In this document: positions 1-8,227 of the stretch, one piece after another | How positions within the stretch are numbered: position 1 is the stretch's first letter | Layout: every line of letters starts with the position of its first letter | Assembly (NCBI RefSeq): GCF_027497355.1 | Contig: NZ_CP114909.1 | Coordinates: 4,979,001-5,043,000, forward strand | Reading direction: 5' to 3' | Length of the DNA stretch: 64,000 nucleotides | Source of the DNA: Micromonospora sp. WMMA1947 | GTDB lineage: Bacteria > Actinomycetota > Actinomycetes > Mycobacteriales > Micromonosporaceae | Position numbers and translations under genes: made by a program | The notes under the pieces: generated by a model | Database searches by the model: none | The model's input: the letters and a program-made list of their open reading frames with translations, nothing else | Told to the model about the DNA's origin: nothing

Positions 1-537
1 GGCGACCGGCTCACGGTGGGTGTCATCTCCGCCCGGGGCGACGGCGACCGCACCCGCGCCTACCTGCGCGACTTCACCGCCCGGCTCGGCCTGTCCGGGG
101 TGACGCCGGAGCACGACTCCGGTCACCTGACCCGCTGCCGCACCGGGGACTCTCCGCTGCGCCACGGCCGGGTGCTGGTCGCCGGGGACGCCGCCGGGCT
201 GCTGGAACCGTGGAGCCGGGAGGGGATCAGCTACGCGCTGCGCTCGGGCCGGCTGGCCGGTGAGGCGGTGGCCGCCGGTGACCTCGACGCGTACGCCCGG
301 GAGGTCGACCGGCGGCTGGTACCCGAGATGCGCGCCGGGCACCGGCTGCTGGAGACGTTCGAGCGGCGGCCCGACGTGTTCCACGCGATGCTCGCGAGCC
401 CGCCCGGCTGGCGGATGTTCGTGCGGTTCTGCCAGGGGCGGGCGAGCTTCGCCGAGATGCTCGACCGGCGGCCCGTACGCGCCGGGCTGGCGCTGCTCGA
501 CCGCCTGCCCGCGAGGGCGCGGGCAACCGCCGGTTAG
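1..537 (+). CDS. Geranylgeranyl reductase family FAD oxidoreductase, C-terminal part (cut by window edge)
   Basis: The reading frame is already open at base 1, so the N-terminal FAD-binding Rossmann region lies outside the window. What remains shows the conserved second FAD motif of the family, VLVAGDAAGLLEP, followed by SREGISYALRSGRLAGEA. This matches geranylgeranyl reductase/menaquinone-type flavoproteins that reduce isoprenoid chains or act as general FAD monooxygenase-fold oxidoreductases. The stop TAG (535-537) overlaps the -10 box of the next gene. Family assignment is good; the substrate cannot be told from the fragment. Confidence 0.75.
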   Translation, partial: GDRLTVGVISARGDGDRTRAYLRDFTARLGLSGVTPEHDSGHLTRCRTGDSPLRHGRVLVAGDAAGLLEPWSREGISYALRSGRLAGEAVAAGDLDAYAREVDRRLVPEMRAGHRLLETFERRPDVFHAMLASPPGWRMFVRFCQGRASFAEMLDRRPVRAGLALLDRLPARARATAG

Positions 538-546
538 CCTGACCCG

Positions 547-1162
547 GTGACCGACTGGGATCTCGTCTGCGAGCGCGACTACGCGGTGCCGGACGGCCGC
601 GACCTGGACGACCTCGTCGCCGAACTCGCCGCCGCGCTGCGCGATCCCGACCCGGCGGTCCGGGACGGCGCACCGTACATGGTGCTGCGCACCTGGACAG
701 CCCGGGACGTCATCGACGCCGACCACCGGGCGAAGCTGGGCGCGATCATGGCCGAGCGGTTCACCGACCCGGAGATCCAGGCCCGCACGTTCGCGCCGCT
801 GGTGCTCGACATGATCGTCAGCCGGGGTGACCTCGATCCGGCCTGGCTCACCGCGTTCCGCGCCTGGTACCCGGCCGAGACGGACCTGCGCGGGTACGAC
901 GCGAAGCTCGGCTGGCTGCACGCGGTGGCCCACGGCGCCGACCTGCTGGCTGGACCCGGTCGCGGCGAGCTACGCCGCGCTGCCCCGGGGCACCACCCCG
1001 GCCCACGCCTCGAACAGCATGCGGACGCTGCGGGCGCTCTACGTGCTGCTGGACACCGGGATCGGGCTGCGCCGCCACGACGAGCCGCTGCCGCAGCCGC
1101 ACCGGGACGCGGTCAAGGCACGCCTGGCCGAGGTGCTCGCCCCGGTCTTCCAGCACGGCTGA
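547..1162 (+). pseudogene. DUF2785 family protein, interrupted by a frameshift
   Basis: The frame starting at GTG 547 gives a DUF2785-like helical protein up to HAVAHGADLL (about base 950). The frame then runs into low-complexity Arg/Ala/Pro sequence. The +1 frame continues sensibly with LDPVAASYAALPRGTTP and ends at TGA 1160-1162 after VLAPVFQHG. Removing one base near 950-958 restores one protein of about 205 residues. Either this is a pseudogene or the assembly has a one-base error; the two halves are otherwise well preserved. A TAGCCT -10 box at 535-540 with six bases to the GTG suggests a leaderless mRNA. Function of DUF2785 is unknown. Confidence 0.6.
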
Positions 1163-1172
1163 GGAGCCCCGG

Positions 1173-2207
1173 TCAGGGGACGATGACGGCCCGCCCGTGC
1201 ACGTCGCCCCGGCGCAGTGCCTCGTACGCCTGCGGCGCCTCGGCGAGGGGGAACGTCTGCACGTCGGCGCGCAGCCGGCCGTCGCGGGCCAGCGCGATCA
1301 CCTCCTGCAGTTCGGCCCGGGTGCCCCAGAACGGCACCACCACACCGGCCTCGAACGGCACCGGTGGCGGCTCGTCGGCGACCGGCCGTACCGGCAGCGT
1401 GCCGCCGGCCAGGCCCACCAGCAGGATCTGCCCGCCGGTGGCGACGACCTGACGGGCGGTGTCCAGTGTGGGCTGGGCGCCGACGAAGTCGAGGACCACG
1501 TCCGCGCCGTCCGGTGGCGGCCCGACCAGCTCGCGGATCTTGTCCACCGCGTCCGGGCCGGCCTGCACCGTGTGGTGGGCGCCGAGCCGGCCGGCCAGGT
1601 CCAGCGCCGCGGTGCTGGTGTCCACCGCGACGACCCGCACCGCGGTGGTGGCGAGCAGGATCTGCAACCCCATGTGCCCGAGCCCGCCGATGCCGATCAC
1701 CACGCAGGTCGTGCCGGGCCGCAGCCGGGGCCGGGCCAGCTCCACCGCGTGGTACGGGGTCAGCCCGGCGTCGGTCAGCGGCGCCGCCTGGGTCAGGTCC
1801 ATGTCGCCGATCGGCAGCAGCCGGGACACCGGCACCACCACGTACTCGGCCAGCCCGCCGTCGCGGCTGAGCCCGATGCCCCCGACCGGGGTGACCCGGC
1901 ACCGGTTCTCCTCACCCCGCAGGCAGGCCCGGCACCGGCCGCAGCCGATGATCCCGTAGACCGCGGCCCGGTCGCCGGGCGACCAGCCGTCCACCCCGGC
2001 GCCGATCGTGTCGACGGTGCCGGCGATCTCGTGTCCCAGCGTCATCGGGGTCGGGAACACCCCGGCCGGCGCCTCGAGGATGTGCAGGTCCGAATGGCAG
2101 GCCCCGACCGCGCCGACGCGCAGCAGCACCTCACCGGGGCCGGGCTGCGGTGTGGGCACCTCCGTGTGTTCCAGCACCCCGGGTGCGGTCATCCGTACTG
2201 CGCGCAT
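1173..2207 (-). CDS. Zinc-dependent alcohol dehydrogenase, NAD(P)-dependent
   Basis: A 344-aa medium-chain dehydrogenase. Visible are the catalytic zinc ligands (Cys37 in GACHSD, GHE at 58-60), the four structural-zinc cysteines (Cys89, 92, 95, 103) and the Rossmann motif GIGGLG near residue 172. It should oxidise primary or secondary alcohols, or reduce aldehydes, in the cytoplasm. ATG at 2207 is preferred because GGAGGAG lies seven bases upstream; the longer frame upstream is non-protein-like. It is divergent from the small gene at 2298 and leaves about 90 bp for both promoters. Substrate is unknown. Confidence 0.88.
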   Translation of the reverse strand: MRAVRMTAPGVLEHTEVPTPQPGPGEVLLRVGAVGACHSDLHILEAPAGVFPTPMTLGHEIAGTVDTIGAGVDGWSPGDRAAVYGIIGCGRCRACLRGEENRCRVTPVGGIGLSRDGGLAEYVVVPVSRLLPIGDMDLTQAAPLTDAGLTPYHAVELARPRLRPGTTCVVIGIGGLGHMGLQILLATTAVRVVAVDTSTAALDLAGRLGAHHTVQAGPDAVDKIRELVGPPPDGADVVLDFVGAQPTLDTARQVVATGGQILLVGLAGGTLPVRPVADEPPPVPFEAGVVVPFWGTRAELQEVIALARDGRLRADVQTFPLAEAPQAYEALRRGDVHGRAVIVP

Positions 2208-2297
2208 GTCTCCTCCACCTCGTCGGGTCGTCGCGGCGGCATACCCGTGCCGTGACGGTTGATGCGCTGACGGGAGGGGCGGGCGCACAATGCGGTC

Positions 2298-2483
2298 ATG
2301 ACCGAGCCGGCCGAGTCGTTCACCGACGAGGAGTACGCGTTCCTGCGGCACGTCCGCTTCGGCGAACTGCCGGCCCGGGTACGCCCGGACGACCTGACGG
2401 GGTCCGTGGAGACCGAGACCCCGCCGGACCGGCCGGACCCGGTCGGCGGGGAGTCGGAGTGGCACCTGCGCGCGGGCGGCTGA
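2298..2483 (+). CDS. Small acidic hypothetical protein (61 aa)
   Basis: A 61-residue acidic protein starting MTEPAESFTDEEYAFLRHVRFGELP, with no transmembrane segment or known domain. It has a CACAAT hexamer at 2286-2291, exactly six bases before the ATG, the spacing of a leaderless promoter. Codon use is that of a real gene (GC-rich third positions). It lies divergent to the alcohol dehydrogenase and convergent with the 5'-nucleotidase. I do not recognise a function. Confidence 0.6.
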   Translation: MTEPAESFTDEEYAFLRHVRFGELPARVRPDDLTGSVETETPPDRPDPVGGESEWHLRAGG

Positions 2484-2511
2484 CGGGGCCCGGGCACCCG
2501 CCCGGACCCCG
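2484..2511. terminator. GC-rich hairpin between convergent genes
   Basis: The short gap between the 61-aa gene and the convergent 5'-nucleotidase holds GGGG-C-CCGGG pairing with CCCGG-A-CCCC around a six-base loop. It lacks a U-tract, as is usual for actinobacterial terminators. It could serve both strands. Confidence 0.4.
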
Positions 2512-2523
2512 CCGCCCGCACGG

Positions 2524-4314
<1,791 letters not shown>

Positions 4315-4465
4315 GAGGTGCCTTTCCGAATGGGGGTACGCGCCTTGTGGGCGCCGTTGCGCACCATAACCACCACATGGCGCCTGCGCCACACCGGCCC
4401 GAATTGTTTCCCTTCCGGTCACACGCTGCTGTTTTCGCGCCGGTCACCGGGGTAGGGGCGCATCC

Positions 4466-5368
4466 ATGAGCGAGGACCAGTTCACCCAGCAGCACCCGGC
4501 CGAACAGTACGGACAGCGCGACGGGCAGCCGTCGCAACACCAGACGCCGCCCGGCAACGAGCAGGAGATGGGGCCGAAGCCCGACCACGGCGAGGAGTCG
4601 TACCGGGGCAGCGACCGGCTCAGCGGCAAGCGCGCGATCATCACCGGCGGTGACTCCGGCATCGGCCGGGCCGTCGCGATCGCCTTCGCCCGCGAGGGCG
4701 CCGACGTGCTCGTCACGTATCTCGCCGACGAGGAGGAGAAGGACGCCCAGGAGACGGTCGCCCTGATCGAGCAGGCCGGGCGCACCGGCGTCGCGGTGCG
4801 GTGCGACCTGCGCGAGGAGGCCAACTGCCGCGCCCTGGTCGACCAGGCGCTCCGCGACCTCGGCGGCGTCGACATCCTGGTCAACAACGCGGCGTACCAG
4901 ATGTCGCAGGACAACGGCCTGCTCGACATCACCACCGAGCAGTTCGACCGGGTCTTCAAGACCAACGTGTACGCCATGTTCTGGCTCTGCAAGTTCGCGG
5001 TGCCGCACATGAAGGAAGGCTCGACGATCATCAACACGTCGTCGATCCAGGCGTTCGACCCGTCGCCGCAGCTGCTCGACTACGCCACCACCAAGGCGGC
5101 CATCGCCAACTTCACGAAGGCGCTCGCGCAGAACCTCGCCGAGCGGGGCATCCGGGTCAACGCGGTCGCGCCCGGTCCGATCTGGACGCCGCTGATCCCG
5201 GCCACGATGCCGGAGGAGAAGGTGAAGCAGTTCGGGACCGACACGCCGCTGGGCCGTCCGGGTCAGCCGGCCGAGCTGGCGCCCGCGTACGTCTACTTCG
5301 CCTCGCAGGAGTCCAGCTACGTCACCGGCGAGATCCTCGGCGTGACGGGTGGCCGACCGACGAAGTGA
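4466..5368 (+). CDS. SDR family oxidoreductase, YghA/GSP39-like
   Basis: A 300-aa short-chain dehydrogenase with the roughly 50-residue hydrophilic N-terminal extension typical of the YghA / general-stress-protein-39 group (Gln/Pro-rich start, then GSDRLSGKRAIITGG). The cofactor motif TGGDSGIGR is near residue 60. NNAAYQ follows, and the catalytic Ser plus YxxxK appears as TSSIQ and DYATTKAA. Such enzymes reduce aldehydes or sugars with NAD(P)H and are often stress-induced. A TAGGGG box seven bases before the ATG is compatible with leaderless expression. Confidence 0.88.
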   Translation: MSEDQFTQQHPAEQYGQRDGQPSQHQTPPGNEQEMGPKPDHGEESYRGSDRLSGKRAIITGGDSGIGRAVAIAFAREGADVLVTYLADEEEKDAQETVALIEQAGRTGVAVRCDLREEANCRALVDQALRDLGGVDILVNNAAYQMSQDNGLLDITTEQFDRVFKTNVYAMFWLCKFAVPHMKEGSTIINTSSIQAFDPSPQLLDYATTKAAIANFTKALAQNLAERGIRVNAVAPGPIWTPLIPATMPEEKVKQFGTDTPLGRPGQPAELAPAYVYFASQESSYVTGEILGVTGGRPTK

Positions 5369-5412
5369 GCCAGCCCCGGCTGGTGCCGTCGTGGCCTTCC
5401 GGTCCCGCGCTC

Positions 5413-5450
5413 GGCCGCCTGGTTCCGCTGCTCAGCGGGGCCAGGCGGCC
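5413..5450. terminator. Hairpin at the convergent SDR / nucleotidyltransferase junction
   Basis: Perfect 10-bp arms, GGCCGCCTGG (5413-5422) and CCAGGCGGCC (5441-5450), with an inner CCGCTG/CAGCGG stem. The hairpin includes the last codons of the minus-strand gene ending at 5432. It is placed to stop transcripts from both directions. Confidence 0.6.
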
Positions 5451-6082
5451 ATCCGGCGGCGGACCTCGGCGATCTGCGGCGCGTCCAGGCCGTAGCGGGT
5501 GAACCGCCTGTCGGCCAGCCCGTCCAGATAGCGCCCCGCGGCGCGCACATCCTCGTCGTCCAGCGCCGGATCGACCTGCCGGGCCAGCTCCAGCAGCTCC
5601 GCCACGTTGTACCGGTCCAGTGCGGCGGAGACGTCGATGTAGTCGCGTACCTCCCGCCGGTTCACCAGCGCGGCGGTCTTGTTCGCGATCAGGTCCCGCA
5701 CGTCCATGACCGGGCCGAGGTCCATCACCACCGGGCTGCGGTGGCGGTCCAGGCGGGCCAGGCTCAGGCGGATCTGCCGGCCGTCCCGGCTCACCACGAA
5801 GTCCCGCAGGTCCCGCTCGAAACCGTCGAACACCTCGCCCAGCCCGCCCGGGTCCACCTCGGCCACCCGGTACCCGGCCCGTTCCAGCGCCGCGCGTACC
5901 CCGTCGGCCGCCGCCGCGGCGGCGCCCTCCACGTCGGCGAACAGGTCGACGTCCTCGGTGGGGCGGGTGACCAGTCCGTGCGCCGCCCAGGCGACGCCGC
6001 CGCCGAGCACGAAGCGGTGCGGGCCGGCCGCGGCCAGCGCCACCCGGGCCACCTGCCGGTAGAAGTCGTGCGGATGGGTCAC
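5432..6082 (-). CDS. AbiEii-like nucleotidyltransferase
   Basis: A 216-aa protein of the nucleotidyltransferase fold: LGGGVAWAAHGL followed by the catalytic-type acidic pair in RPTEDVDLFAD, as in AbiEii/AbiGii toxins and MNT-type enzymes. The GTG start (6082) overlaps the stop of the upstream gene as GTGA, so translation is probably coupled. The longer upstream frame is a shadow of that gene. Some relatives are toxins of type IV-like modules that modify tRNA or proteins. Others are plain nucleotidyltransferases, and nothing here shows which this is. Confidence 0.72.
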   Translation of the reverse strand: MTHPHDFYRQVARVALAAAGPHRFVLGGGVAWAAHGLVTRPTEDVDLFADVEGAAAAAADGVRAALERAGYRVAEVDPGGLGEVFDGFERDLRDFVVSRDGRQIRLSLARLDRHRSPVVMDLGPVMDVRDLIANKTAALVNRREVRDYIDVSAALDRYNVAELLELARQVDPALDDEDVRAAGRYLDGLADRRFTRYGLDAPQIAEVRRRMAAWPR

Positions 6083-6405
6083 GCGGCGCGCAGGCTCCGG
6101 TGCCGGCCCTCCCAGGCCAGGCGTACGCCCCGAGGCAGGTTGAGCAGCGGCCACAGCCGGCGCAACGTGCCCGCGTGGATCAGCTCGCGCAGGTCCTCCA
6201 CCCGGGTCGTCTCGCGCAGCACGTTCTCGTACATCCAGAGCAACTCGTCCGGGTCGCCCAGGTCGAAGGCGCGTTCGCTGCTCCACATCAGGCGTACCGG
6301 CAGCTCGACGATGCCGGTGGTGGGACCGGTCAGCTCGTCCAGGGTGCGCGCCACCACGGCGGGTCGCCCGGGACGGGCGAGGTACGCGTGCGCGCTGACC
6401 GACAT
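6079..6405 (-). CDS. Conserved hypothetical partner of the nucleotidyltransferase
   Basis: A 108-aa protein without membrane segments, starting MSVSAHAYLARPGRPAVVARTL and ending in a basic, Arg-rich tail. It lies immediately upstream of the nucleotidyltransferase, sharing four bases, so the pair forms one transcript. The position matches the antitoxin or partner slot of AbiE-like modules, but no HTH is visible, so antitoxin function is only inferred. TACCCT (minus strand, 6412-6417) sits six bases before the ATG, indicating a leaderless promoter. Confidence 0.6.
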   Translation of the reverse strand: MSVSAHAYLARPGRPAVVARTLDELTGPTTGIVELPVRLMWSSERAFDLGDPDELLWMYENVLRETTRVEDLRELIHAGTLRRLWPLLNLPRGVRLAWEGRHRSLRAA

Positions 6406-6485
6406 GGCATCAGGGTAACCCCAACCCGGCCCCTTCCCCGCGTCCCTTCCTCACCTCCCCCTCCGCGCCCCCCGCCCCTTGTCGC

Positions 6486-6546
6486 GTCGATCATGAAGTT
6501 GACGGCACGGGGTGTCCGTTTTGTCGCCGCCAACCTCATGATCGAC
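6486..6546 (-). repeat. Palindromic element family I, copy A
   Basis: A 61-bp element with imperfect 21-bp arms that begin GTCGATCATGAAGTTG and end CAACCTCATGATCGAC around a 19-bp centre. Read on the minus strand, the centre is nearly the same as in copy B (GACAAA-CGGACAC core). The two arm mismatches become G-U pairs in a minus-strand RNA, so orientation is given as minus. Confidence 0.85.
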
Positions 6547-6573
6547 CGCACGCTTGTCGACCGCGCTCCCGCC

Positions 6574-6626
6574 GGAGATCTTGGAAGATTTGGGCCCCAT
6601 GAGGGCCGTTTTCTTCCAAGATCTCC
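6574..6626. repeat. Palindromic element family II, copy E
   Basis: Perfect 15-bp arms, GGAGATCTTGGAAGA and its reverse complement TCTTCCAAGATCTCC, around a 23-bp centre that itself contains GGGCCCC and GGGCC. It shares the arm core AGATCTTGG and the centre signature GGGCCGTT with copy F. Confidence 0.8.
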
Positions 6627-6681
6627 GACGGTGGGTGGGTGCGCCGAGGCCTGCTCGCGTCGGTGCCCGCCCTGCCGGATG

Positions 6682-6733
6682 GAGATCTTGGTACGTCCTC
6701 GCCCCTGTGGGGGCCGTTCCGTACCAAGATCTC
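6682..6733. repeat. Palindromic element family II, copy F
   Basis: Thirteen-bp arms GAGATCTTGGTAC / GTACCAAGATCTC around a 26-bp centre with GCCCC-GGGGGCCGTT. The same centre signature and arm core as copy E, in the same orientation, with compensating changes in the arms (GAAGA/TCTTC in E, GTAC/GTAC here). This suggests the stem, not the sequence, is conserved. Confidence 0.8.
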
Positions 6734-6811
6734 TCGCGGGCGGGCCCTCCACCGAGATCGGCGACATCCGCTCGGGGCCGGCGGGTCTGCCGTCGGCCTC
6801 CTGACCTTGCA

Positions 6812-6872
6812 GTCGATCATGAGGTTGGCGGCGACAAACCGGACACGAGGTGCCGTCAACCTCATGATCGAC
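6812..6872 (+). repeat. Palindromic element family I, copy B
   Basis: A 61-bp element, arms beginning GTCGATCATGAGGTTGGCGGC and ending with its near-complement. The centre reads GACAAACCGGACACGAGGT. It is the inverted counterpart of copy A, and the two enclose both family II elements. In plus-strand RNA the single arm difference is a G-U pair. Confidence 0.85.
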
Positions 6873-7145
6873 CCCGCAGGGGTGGCCCGGGCGTTGGCGG
6901 GCGCGACGTGGGGCGGGATGCGGCGAGACGGGCGTGCGCGAGCGGCCGGTGGGTGCGTCGGTCGGAGTGGAGAGCGGGGCGTGTCCGTTGTGTGCCGGGT
7001 GCCGGGGACACCTTGCGCCGGGTGTCGGGATCTGGGGTGGTGGGGGACACCCGGGTGGCGGAATCCGGGGCGGGGCCGGGGCGTTATACCTGGTGAACGA
7101 CCGCAGCAGCACCCCCGGCGCCCCGGCAGGGGGGCGGCGGAACCC

Positions 7146-7172
7146 GGGAATGACCCCGGGCCGGCGGTCGTT
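7146..7172 (+). promoter_or_regulatory. Possible SigR/SigE-type ECF promoter
   Basis: GGGAAT (7146-7151), an 18-base spacer, then GTT (7170-7172) matches the GGAAT-N18-GTT consensus known for the Streptomyces SigR group. It would drive the secreted protein at 7341 with a leader of about 160 bases. This is a sequence match only; such matches also occur by chance. Confidence 0.3.
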
Positions 7173-7340
7173 GAACATGGCTCCGGCGCCGCCAGTGAGC
7201 CCCGTACGCCACCCCCCGGCGCGGGCCGCGTGAGCAGGACGCCGGAGATCCCCCCAAGAACCTCTCTTGAGCGCCTGACGGTGCTCGCACCCGCCCCGAA
7301 CCCCCTCGGCGCGGGCGTCGACCCCCGAACGGAGCCCACC

Positions 7341-7928
7341 ATGAACACGATCCTGCGCAAGAGCATCCTCGGTATCGCCGGTCTGACCGTCGCCGGTGGC
7401 CTCGCCGCCGGTCCTCTCAATCACGACGCCGGCACCCCGGTGCGCGACACGGCCGTGACCACCACCCAGGCCGCCGCGAAGCTGGACAGCGCCGCGCTGA
7501 TCCCGCACGGCGTGCAGGGCACCCAGTCCCACATCGACCTGAACGACGAGCAGACCGCCAACGTGAAGGCGATCATCGCGGCGACGAAGAAGGCCGGCAT
7601 GGACGAACGCGCCGCGGTCGTCTCCATCGCCACGGCGTTGCAGGAGTCGAAGCTGGAGAACCTCGGCCACCTGGGTGACCGTAACGACCACGACTCGCAG
7701 GGCCTGTTCCAGCAGCGTCCGTCCAGCGGCTGGGGCACGGTGGAGCAGATCACCGACCCCGAGTACTCCACCACCGCGTTCCTCAAGGGCCTGAAGCAGG
7801 TCGACGGCTGGAAGGACATGCCGCTGACCGTCGCCGCCCAGACCGTCCAGGTGTCCGCTTACCCGGACCACTACGCCCAGTGGGAGCAGCAGGCCGCCGA
7901 CCTGGTGGCCGAGCACTGGAACAGCTGA
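7341..7928 (+). CDS. Secreted lytic-transglycosylase-like protein
   Basis: A 195-aa protein with a Sec-type signal segment (ILRKSILGIAGLTVAGGLAAG). The conserved block follows: ATALQESKLENL, then DSQGLFQQRPSSGWGT, VEQITDP and FLKGL. This is the lysozyme/GH23-like motif set common in actinobacterial secreted cell-wall proteins, with Glu of LQES in the catalytic position. It probably acts on peptidoglycan outside the membrane. ATG 7341 follows an ACGGAGC Shine-Dalgarno-like sequence. The gene is monocistronic and ends in a strong hairpin. Confidence 0.75.
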   Translation: MNTILRKSILGIAGLTVAGGLAAGPLNHDAGTPVRDTAVTTTQAAAKLDSAALIPHGVQGTQSHIDLNDEQTANVKAIIAATKKAGMDERAAVVSIATALQESKLENLGHLGDRNDHDSQGLFQQRPSSGWGTVEQITDPEYSTTAFLKGLKQVDGWKDMPLTVAAQTVQVSAYPDHYAQWEQQAADLVAEHWNS

Positions 7929-7938
7929 CCCGGCGGTG

Positions 7939-7980
7939 ACCGGGGTCACGAGGAACGAGCGGAAGAACCGTGACCCCGGT
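7939..7980 (+). terminator. Hairpin terminator after the secreted protein gene
   Basis: Perfect 12-bp arms ACCGGGGTCACG (7939-7950) and CGTGACCCCGGT (7969-7980) with an 18-base loop, starting 11 bases after the stop codon. Confidence 0.7.
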
Positions 7981-8104
7981 ACCGTTGTGCAGAGCGTCGG
8001 TGTGTTCAGTGTCCCCGGGCCTCACCTAAATTGCCTTCGCGGAATACCGTTCGGCTGGAGCCGCGTCGCGCCACTCGCCGAGAGGCGACATGCACACCGA
8101 CGCC

Positions 8105-8140
8105 CACAGCCGCCCCGGCCACCCGGCCGGGGCGGCTGTG
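8105..8140. terminator. Very strong hairpin upstream of fdhA
   Basis: A perfect 16-bp stem, CACAGCCGCCCCGGCC with GGCCGGGGCGGCTGTG, closing a 4-base loop. It stands alone between the secreted protein and fdhA, about 40 bases before the fdhA -10 box. It may insulate the fdh operon from read-through, or be a further repeat. Confidence 0.5.
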
Positions 8141-8177
8141 TCTGTGGGCTCGAGTCGCACGCCCTGGTTCGCTGGCC

Positions 8178-8183
8178 TAGGGT
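8178..8183 (+). promoter_or_regulatory. Candidate -10 box of the fdh operon
   Basis: TAGGGT about 45 bases before the fdhA start is the best -10-like hexamer in the leader. No convincing -35 box is seen. The GGAGAGGGGG Shine-Dalgarno lies between it and ATG 8228. Confidence 0.35.
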
Positions 8184-8227
8184 TACAGGCAGAGGTGAGC
8201 CGTTCTCGACGGAGAGGGGGTGCGCGG

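Larger units (their letters stand above)
6406..7340. other. Long non-coding region with palindromic repeats
   Basis: About 0.93 kb with no credible gene; the open frames here are low-complexity Arg/Pro/Ala shadows. The left half (6486-6872) carries four palindromic elements of two families, listed separately. The right half holds an ECF-type promoter candidate, a 9-bp inverted repeat (arms 7096-7104 and 7164-7172), a TATACC hexamer near 7085 and the long leader of the gene at 7341. Confidence 0.7.

Noticed and set aside
7990..8100. Iron-box or T-box-like leader before fdhA
   Set aside because: A CACCTAAATTGCC stretch looked AT-rich, but it lacks a symmetric DtxR box or T-box core.
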